A DNA stretch of 64,000 nt from positions 124,001 through 188,000 of the forward strand of contig NZ_WSEL01000006.1 of NCBI RefSeq assembly GCF_009758015.1, written 5' to 3'. Below the pieces are notes generated by a model that was given only the letters and a program-made list of their open reading frames with translations, did not search any database and had not been told where the DNA came from. The stretch is from Ramlibacter pinisoli (lineage in GTDB: Bacteria > Pseudomonadota > Gammaproteobacteria > Burkholderiales > Burkholderiaceae_C). The first letter of the stretch is position 1. Every line of letters starts with the position of its first letter. Shown piece after piece: positions 58,840 through 64,000 of this stretch. A program made the translations under genes and the position numbers.

Positions 58840-59337
58840 ATGAAAAAGGCATGGATCGGCTTCGTCGCGGCAGCCGTGGTGGCGGGCGCCGCAGCCGTCG
58901 CCCTGACCACCGGCAACGCCACGGCGCCGGCGTCGACCTTCGTGCTCCTGGACGGCTCCAAGCGCACCACCGAAGACCTCAAGGGCCGGGTCACGCTGGT
59001 CAACTTCTGGGCCACCAGCTGCGTCACCTGCGTGGGCGAGATGCCCAAGATCGTCGCCACCTACGACAAGTACAAGGGGCGCGGCTACGACACGCTGGCC
59101 GTCGCGATGAGCTACGACCCGCCGAGCTACGTCGTCAACTACACCGAGACGCGCAAGCTGCCGTTCCAGGTCGCGATCGACAACACGGGCAGCGTCGCCA
59201 AGGCCTGGGGCGACGTGCAGCTCACGCCCACCACCTTCGTGGTGAACAAGAAGGGCGAGATCGTCAAGCGGTACGTCGGCGAGCCGAACTTCGCCGAGCT
59301 GCACCAGCTGATCGAGAAGCTGCTGGCCGAGACCTGA
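58840..59337 (+). CDS. TlpA-like thioredoxin-fold protein
   Basis: 165 residues. A signal anchor (AWIGFVAAAVVAGAAAVALT, about 4-23) places it at the periplasmic face. The redox motif is CVTC (C61, C64) in NFWATSCVTCVGEMP, followed by the cis-proline region TPTTFVV. It probably reduces or exchanges disulfides, for example in cytochrome c maturation; the nearby cytochrome c' and b561 genes fit that but do not prove it. It ends at a strong bidirectional terminator. Confidence 0.88.
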   Translation: MKKAWIGFVAAAVVAGAAAVALTTGNATAPASTFVLLDGSKRTTEDLKGRVTLVNFWATSCVTCVGEMPKIVATYDKYKGRGYDTLAVAMSYDPPSYVVNYTETRKLPFQVAIDNTGSVAKAWGDVQLTPTTFVVNKKGEIVKRYVGEPNFAELHQLIEKLLAET

Positions 59338-59354
59338 GCGGCCCGGCACCATGC

Positions 59355-59381
59355 AAAAAGCCCCGCACGCGGGGCTTTTTT
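59355..59381. terminator. Bidirectional terminator between TlpA-like and cytochrome c' genes
   Basis: AAAAAGCCCCG-CACG-CGGGGCTTTTTT: a GC stem of 6 bp extended by A/T pairs, with T-runs in both directions. It serves both converging genes. Confidence 0.92.
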
Positions 59382-59415
59382 CGTGATGGCCGCCGGATCA
59401 GGCCGGCGGGCTCGC

Positions 59416-59868
59416 TCACTGGCTGCGGAAGTTGTCGTGGCAGGCCTTGCAGGAGGAGGCGGTGCTGCCGAAGGCGGTCTTTAGCGTGTCGAGGTTGTTG
59501 GTCTTGGCCGCCGCCAGCAGCTTGCCGGTCTCCCCGACCAGCTTGTCGCTGTGCTCCTTGAACCGGGCCTGTTCGCTCCAGACTTCGGACTTGGCCTTGG
59601 TGTTGCCCACCTTGTCGGTGCCGGCGGCGAAGCCGGCCCAGGGCAGCTTGGCCATGTCGGCCACGATCTCGGCATTCTCGACCGCCACCTTGGCGTCGTA
59701 GGGCGTGCGGCCGTTGACCATCGCGCCGACGCGGCCGAAGTGCTGCGCCATCACGAACAGGGCGTTCTGGCGGTACTTAACGGCATCCTCGGGCTTGGCG
59801 AACTGGGCCGACGCCGGCGCGGCGTAGGCCACGGCCAGTGCGACGGTCAAGTGGGCGGCGATTTTCAT
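59416..59868 (-). CDS. Cytochrome c' (c-prime type)
   Basis: 150 residues. A Sec signal ends near APASAQ (residue 22). The heme-binding motif CKACH (C140, C143, H144) is at the C-terminus in SSCKACHDNFRS, as is usual for four-helix cytochromes c'. Such proteins bind NO or CO and may buffer NO in the periplasm. AGGAGA precedes the ATG. The divergent b561 gene is a frequent partner. Confidence 0.93.
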   Translation of the reverse strand: MKIAAHLTVALAVAYAAPASAQFAKPEDAVKYRQNALFVMAQHFGRVGAMVNGRTPYDAKVAVENAEIVADMAKLPWAGFAAGTDKVGNTKAKSEVWSEQARFKEHSDKLVGETGKLLAAAKTNNLDTLKTAFGSTASSCKACHDNFRSQ

Positions 59869-60018
59869 GCGTTCTCCTGTCGTGGAAAGTTGTTGTGCTG
59901 GCTTGAAGACCACGGTTTGTATCAAAAGTTCGTGACCTCCCGCCCGGGGCAGGGTAACTCCTGAGCCAGCGGCCCGGCGGCGAATCCAAGCACAATCCGC
60001 ACCCAAGGAGGACAAGCC

Positions 60019-60678
60019 ATGCCGACCACCGTCCGGGTCTGGGACCTGCCCACCCGCTGCTTCCACTGGGCACTCGCCGCCTGCGTGCTGGGCTCGCTCG
60101 CGACCGCCTGGGCGCCCGGCTCCTGGGTCGAGTGGCACGCACGCCTGGGCTACGTGGCGCTGACGCTGCTGGTGTTCCGCCTCCTGTGGGGGCTGTTCGG
60201 CGGCCGCTGGTCGCGCTTCACCTCGTTCCTGTATTCGCCGCGCAGCGTGCTGGCCTACCTGCGCGGCACCCCGCACCCGGACCACCTCGTGGGCCACAAC
60301 CCGCTGGGCGCCGGCTCGGTGCTGGCCATGCTGGTGGTGTTGCTGGTGCAGGTCGGCACCGGGCTGGTGAGCGACGACGAGATCGCCTTCCAGGGACCGT
60401 TGAACCGCTTCGTGTCCAGCAGCAAGGGCCTGGCCGCGACGGCGTACCACAAGGACATCGGCCAGTGGCTGGTGCTGGCGCTGGTGCTGCTGCACGTGGG
60501 CGCCATCGCCTTCTACCGCCTGAAGAAGGGCGAGAACCTGGTGCGCCCGATGCTGGTCGGCGACAAGGTGGTGCCGGGGGCCGTGGCGTCGTCGCGCGAC
60601 GACGCCGCGATGCGGCTGCTCGCGCTCGTGGTGTTCGCCGCCTGCGCCGGCGGCGTGGCCTGGCTGGTGACGCGCTGA
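60019..60678 (+). CDS. Cytochrome b561-family membrane protein
   Basis: 219 residues with about four to five membrane segments. Candidate heme-ligand histidines are in CFHWAL, WHARLGYV, YHKDIGQW and LLHVGAIAF. It begins VRVWDLPTRCFHW, typical for the diheme b561 / cytochrome b family that donates electrons to small periplasmic cytochromes c such as the divergent c' gene. AAGGAGG lies upstream of the ATG. Confidence 0.92.
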   Translation: MPTTVRVWDLPTRCFHWALAACVLGSLATAWAPGSWVEWHARLGYVALTLLVFRLLWGLFGGRWSRFTSFLYSPRSVLAYLRGTPHPDHLVGHNPLGAGSVLAMLVVLLVQVGTGLVSDDEIAFQGPLNRFVSSSKGLAATAYHKDIGQWLVLALVLLHVGAIAFYRLKKGENLVRPMLVGDKVVPGAVASSRDDAAMRLLALVVFAACAGGVAWLVTR

Positions 60679-60777
60679 CGAACGGCACGTCCTGATGAGG
60701 TTGCCGGCTGGCCCGGCTTGGCTAAACTGACCAGCCCTCCACTTCCCCGCATTGCCTTGCCTACGGCCGAGTTACCG

Positions 60778-61254
60778 GTGATCGACCTGGTCACCCCCCG
60801 CAGTTCCGACGAACTGCAAGCCACACGGGCCATCTTCCTGGAGTACGCCGCAGCGCTGGGCGTCGACCTGTGCTTCCAGGGCTTCGACGAGGAATTGGCC
60901 ACCCTTCCGGGCGAGTACGCCGCACCGCGCGGTGCGCTGCTGCTGGCACTGGTGGACGGCGGCGTCGCCGGCTGCTGTGCCCTGCGGCCGCTCGATTCCA
61001 GCGACTACCCCATTGCGGCCGAAATGAAGCGCCTGTACGTGCGCAAGGCGTTTCGTGGCTTCGGCCTGGGCCGCCAGCTGGTCGAGGCGACCCTGGACGC
61101 TGCCCGGGCCGCCGGCTACGCCAGCGTGCTGCTGGACACGCTGGACGACATGGAAGCCGCGCGCGCCCTGTACGAGGACCTGGGCTTCGAGCCCATCGAG
61201 CCCTACTACCACAACCCCATCCCGGGGGCGCACTACCTCAAGGTCGACCTCTGA
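60778..61254 (+). CDS. GNAT-family N-acetyltransferase
   Basis: 158 residues from a GTG. Acetyl-CoA loop RKAFRGFGLGRQLVEATL near 93-110, LVDGGVAGCCALRPL and EDLGFEPIEPYYHNP are typical. The target is unknown. TTG at 60718 or 60754 would lengthen the N-terminus with a Pro-rich piece; a TAAACT box at 60723-60728 is a possible -10, which favours the shorter form. Confidence 0.8.
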   Translation: MIDLVTPRSSDELQATRAIFLEYAAALGVDLCFQGFDEELATLPGEYAAPRGALLLALVDGGVAGCCALRPLDSSDYPIAAEMKRLYVRKAFRGFGLGRQLVEATLDAARAAGYASVLLDTLDDMEAARALYEDLGFEPIEPYYHNPIPGAHYLKVDL

Positions 61255-61273
61255 GGCGGGCGCCGCCGGGCGC

Positions 61274-61780
61274 TCAGGCCTTGGCTTGCGCCAGCAGGGT
61301 GTCGGCGTCGCTGACCTCGAACTTGCCGGGGGCCTCGACGTTGAGGGTCGCCACCTTGCCGTCCTTGACCAGCATCGAGTAGCGCGTGCTGCGCAGGCCC
61401 ATGCCGCGGGCGTTGAGGTCCAGCGTCAGGCCGGTGGCCTTGGCGAAGTCGGCGCTGCCGTCGGCCAGCATGCGGACTTTGCCGCCGGACTTCTGGTCGC
61501 GCGCCCAGGCGCCCATCACGAAGGCGTCGTTGACGCTCACGCACCAGATCTCGTCGACGCCGGCCTTCTTCAGGTCGTCGAACTTCTGCACGAAGCCCGG
61601 CACGTGCTTGGCCGAGCAGGTGGGCGTGAAGGCGCCGGGCAGGCCGAACACCGCGATGGTCTTGCCGGCCGCGACGTCCTTCACCTTGACCGGGTTCGGC
61701 CCGATGCTGCAGCCGTTGCCTTCGACTTCCGAATACTCCTGCAGGGTCACATCCGGCAGTGCATCACCAACCTTGATCAT
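61274..61780 (-). CDS. Peroxiredoxin, Prx5 type
   Basis: 168 residues. The peroxidatic Cys55 lies in GLPGAFTPTCSAKHVPGF, with the expected Thr52 and later Arg in GLRSTRYSMLV. No fused glutaredoxin domain is present, so it probably uses an external thiol. It reduces peroxides in the cytoplasm. GAGGAG precedes the ATG. The S10-operon terminator lies just upstream on the same strand, so it is expressed separately. Confidence 0.93.
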   Translation of the reverse strand: MIKVGDALPDVTLQEYSEVEGNGCSIGPNPVKVKDVAAGKTIAVFGLPGAFTPTCSAKHVPGFVQKFDDLKKAGVDEIWCVSVNDAFVMGAWARDQKSGGKVRMLADGSADFAKATGLTLDLNARGMGLRSTRYSMLVKDGKVATLNVEAPGKFEVSDADTLLAQAKA

Positions 61781-61802
61781 GGCGTCATCTCCTCGTGGGT
61801 GG

Positions 61803-61835
61803 AAAAACGAAAACGGCCCACATTGTGGGCCGTTT
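61803..61835 (-). terminator. Intrinsic terminator after rpsQ
   Basis: On the minus strand, AAACGGCCCAC-AAT-GTGGGCCGTTT is an 11-bp perfect stem followed by TCGTTTTT. It lies 24 bases after the rpsQ stop and ends the S10 operon there. Confidence 0.93.
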
Positions 61836-61858
61836 CCAGGGGCTGCGCAGGCGTCGGC

Positions 61859-62128
61859 TTAAACCGCGACGGCCTTCTCGACCAGGCGGGTCGCGACCCA
61901 GTTCTTGGTCTTGGAGATGGGGCGGCTCTCGGTGATCTCGATGAGATCGCCGACGTGGTACTCGCCCTTCTCGTCGTGCGCGTGGTACTTGCTCGACTTG
62001 GCAACGATCTTGCCGTAGAGCTCGTGCTTGACGCGGCGCTCGACCAGGACCGTGACGGTCTTGGCGCGCTTGTCGCTCACCACCTTGCCAACGAGGGTGC
62101 GCTTGAGGGAGGTCTTGGCTTCCGTCAT
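61859..62128 (-). CDS. rpsQ: 30S ribosomal protein S17
   Basis: 89 residues. [26 protein letters not shown] and [30 protein letters not shown] are characteristic. It binds 16S rRNA in the body of the 30S. It is the last gene of the operon here; rplN-rplX-rplE do not follow. Confidence 0.98.
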   Translation of the reverse strand: MTEAKTSLKRTLVGKVVSDKRAKTVTVLVERRVKHELYGKIVAKSSKYHAHDEKGEYHVGDLIEITESRPISKTKNWVATRLVEKAVAV

Positions 62129-62138
62129 GGGCTAGTCC

Positions 62139-62345
62139 TTACTTGGTGGCGGATTGCGCGCGCTTCTGGGCCAGGATGGTCTTGGCGCGCGCGATGTCGC
62201 GGCGCGTGACGCGCAGCGAACCGGTGTTGGTCAATTGTTGCGTGGCCTTCTGCATGCGCAGCCCGAAGTGGGCGCGCTGCAGGTCCTTGACCTCGTTCTC
62301 GAGGCCGGCAACATCCTTCTGGCGCAGGTCGGCAGCTTTGGTCAT
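62139..62345 (-). CDS. rpmC: 50S ribosomal protein L29
   Basis: 68 residues: [24 protein letters not shown] and [18 protein letters not shown] two-helix protein near the peptide exit. Confidence 0.97.
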   Translation of the reverse strand: MTKAADLRQKDVAGLENEVKDLQRAHFGLRMQKATQQLTNTGSLRVTRRDIARAKTILAQKRAQSATK

Positions 62346-62354
62346 GTCTTCTCC

Positions 62355-62771
62355 TTAAGCGCCGATCATGCGGGTGACGAAGGTGGTGCGCAGGGGCAGC
62401 TTGGCCGCGGCCAGCTTGAACGCCTCGCGCGCCAGCTCCTCGGGCACGCCCACGATCTCGTACAGCACCTTGCCCGGCTGGATCTCGGCGACGTAGTACT
62501 CGGGGTTGCCCTTGCCGTTGCCCATGCGGACCTCGGCAGGCTTCTGGCTGATCGGCTTGTCCGGGAACACGCGGATCCAGATGCGGCCGCCACGCTTGAC
62601 GTGGCGCGAGATGGCGCGACGCGCGGCTTCGATCTGGCGCGCCGTGAGGCGGCCGCGATCGGTGGACTTCAGGCCGAAGTCACCGAACGCCACCGAGTTG
62701 CCCCGGGTGGCGATGCCGGTGTTGCGGCCCTTCTGCTCTTTGCGGTATTTGCGGCGAGCGGGTTGCAGCAT
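62355..62771 (-). CDS. rplP: 50S ribosomal protein L16
   Basis: 138 residues beginning [48 protein letters not shown] is the family core. It helps form the A site of the 50S. 2 bp separate it from the rpsC stop. Confidence 0.98.
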   Translation of the reverse strand: MLQPARRKYRKEQKGRNTGIATRGNSVAFGDFGLKSTDRGRLTARQIEAARRAISRHVKRGGRIWIRVFPDKPISQKPAEVRMGNGKGNPEYYVAEIQPGKVLYEIVGVPEELAREAFKLAAAKLPLRTTFVTRMIGA

Positions 62772-62773
62772 GT

Positions 62774-63697
<924 letters not shown>

Positions 63698-63710
63698 ATT
63701 CTTCCTGGCC

Positions 63711-64000
63711 TCAGTTACCGACGGTCACGTACACATGGCACGTGGGCTTGCTGATGCGGTTGCCGCGGCCCTTGGCGCGAGCGGTGAAACGCTTGAGCGT
63801 CGCGCCCTGCTCCACGTAGATGGTCTTGACCTTGAGCTCGTCGATGTCGGCGCCGTCGTTGTGCTCGGCGTTCGCGATCGCGGACTCGAGCACCTTCTTG
63901 ACGATGACGGCGGCCTTCTTCTGGGTGAATTCCAGGATGTTCAGCGCCTGGTCCACCTTCTTGCCGCGGATCAGGTCGGCCACCAGCCGGCCCTTGTCGA
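63711..64000 (-). CDS. rplV: 50S ribosomal protein L22 (partial, 5' end outside window)
   Basis: 96 codons are visible, ending [31 protein letters not shown] and [20 protein letters not shown] are typical of L22, which lines the exit tunnel. The frame is open to the window edge, so the GTG at 63983 is internal and the true start lies beyond 64000. Confidence 0.96.
   Translation of the reverse strand, partial: DKGRLVADLIRGKKVDQALNILEFTQKKAAVIVKKVLESAIANAEHNDGADIDELKVKTIYVEQGATLKRFTARAKGRGNRISKPTCHVYVTVGN

Overview
The window is high-GC DNA with densely packed genes, many 1-4 bp ATGA/TGATG overlaps and very short spacers. Gene content and order (atpIBEFHAGDC, mreBCD-mrdA, gatCAB, DUF493-lipB-lipA, a regulatory PTS, S10-operon ribosomal genes, NorR/Hmp, second infA) point to a betaproteobacterium of the order Burkholderiales, most likely a Comamonadaceae-type chromosome (Ramlibacter/Variovorax-like). 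That is inference from gene content and codon use; no 16S gene is present. I see no rRNA, tRNA, CRISPR, IS element, prophage or integrase. No gap between genes exceeds 300 bp; the largest are about 140-220 bp and are described under regulatory features or findings.

Layout. 0.2-3.4 kb: a stand-alone infA paralogue, a GXWXG/DUF4334 protein, an asparaginase and an amidohydrolase. 3.4-7.7 kb: a small lipoprotein, an acyl-CoA synthetase, a repeat-containing lipoprotein, an alpha/beta-hydrolase-like protein that lacks the nucleophile serine, and a small orphan. 7.7-13 kb (minus): a light-sensing operon with heme oxygenase (bphO), bacteriophytochrome (bphP), a CheY-like regulator and a REC-PAS-HK-REC hybrid kinase. 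13-16.8 kb: AEC transporter, divergent rep helicase, secreted protein. 16.8-19.7 kb: the nitric-oxide defence pair hmp/norR, with a NorR operator next to the norR start. 19.7-21.8 kb: xth and pyrE, which share a CATG start palindrome, and a DUF4124 protein. 21.8-25 kb (minus): gatCAB. 25-30 kb (plus): mreBCD and mrdA, the rod-shape cluster.

30-34.7 kb: YheT-type hydrolase, NTF2-like and Rossmann proteins (minus); LemA, two TPM proteins and a 54-residue membrane protein (plus). 34.7-35.8 kb: branched-chain amino-acid type binding protein. 36-43.2 kb (minus): the complete F0F1 ATP synthase operon with a TATAAT box and a strong terminator. 43.2-49 kb (plus): MBL lipoprotein, D-amino-acid transaminase, DUF493, lipB, lipA, AraC regulator, DMT exporter. 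49-52.5 kb: aldose epimerase and a class A PBP. 52.5-56.8 kb (minus): lipoprotein, MFS transporter, EIIA(Man), HPr and EI, with a palindromic REP-like element between ptsH and ptsI that is read through as a 31-codon linker ORF. 56.8-61.3 kb: CoA transferase, esterase, TlpA-like protein, cytochrome c', cytochrome b561, GNAT. 61.3-64 kb (minus): Prx5 peroxiredoxin, then rpsQ, rpmC, rplP, rpsC and a partial rplV; a terminator directly follows rpsQ.

The window is mostly core chromosome, and I found no convincing wholly new system. The points most worth following are the REP-like element inside the pts operon, the four-gene phytochrome relay with its leader inverted repeat, the NorR operator overlapping the norR translation-initiation region, the shared xth/pyrE start, the serine-less hydrolase, and three convergent gene pairs that end on the same TGATCAGCCC junction.
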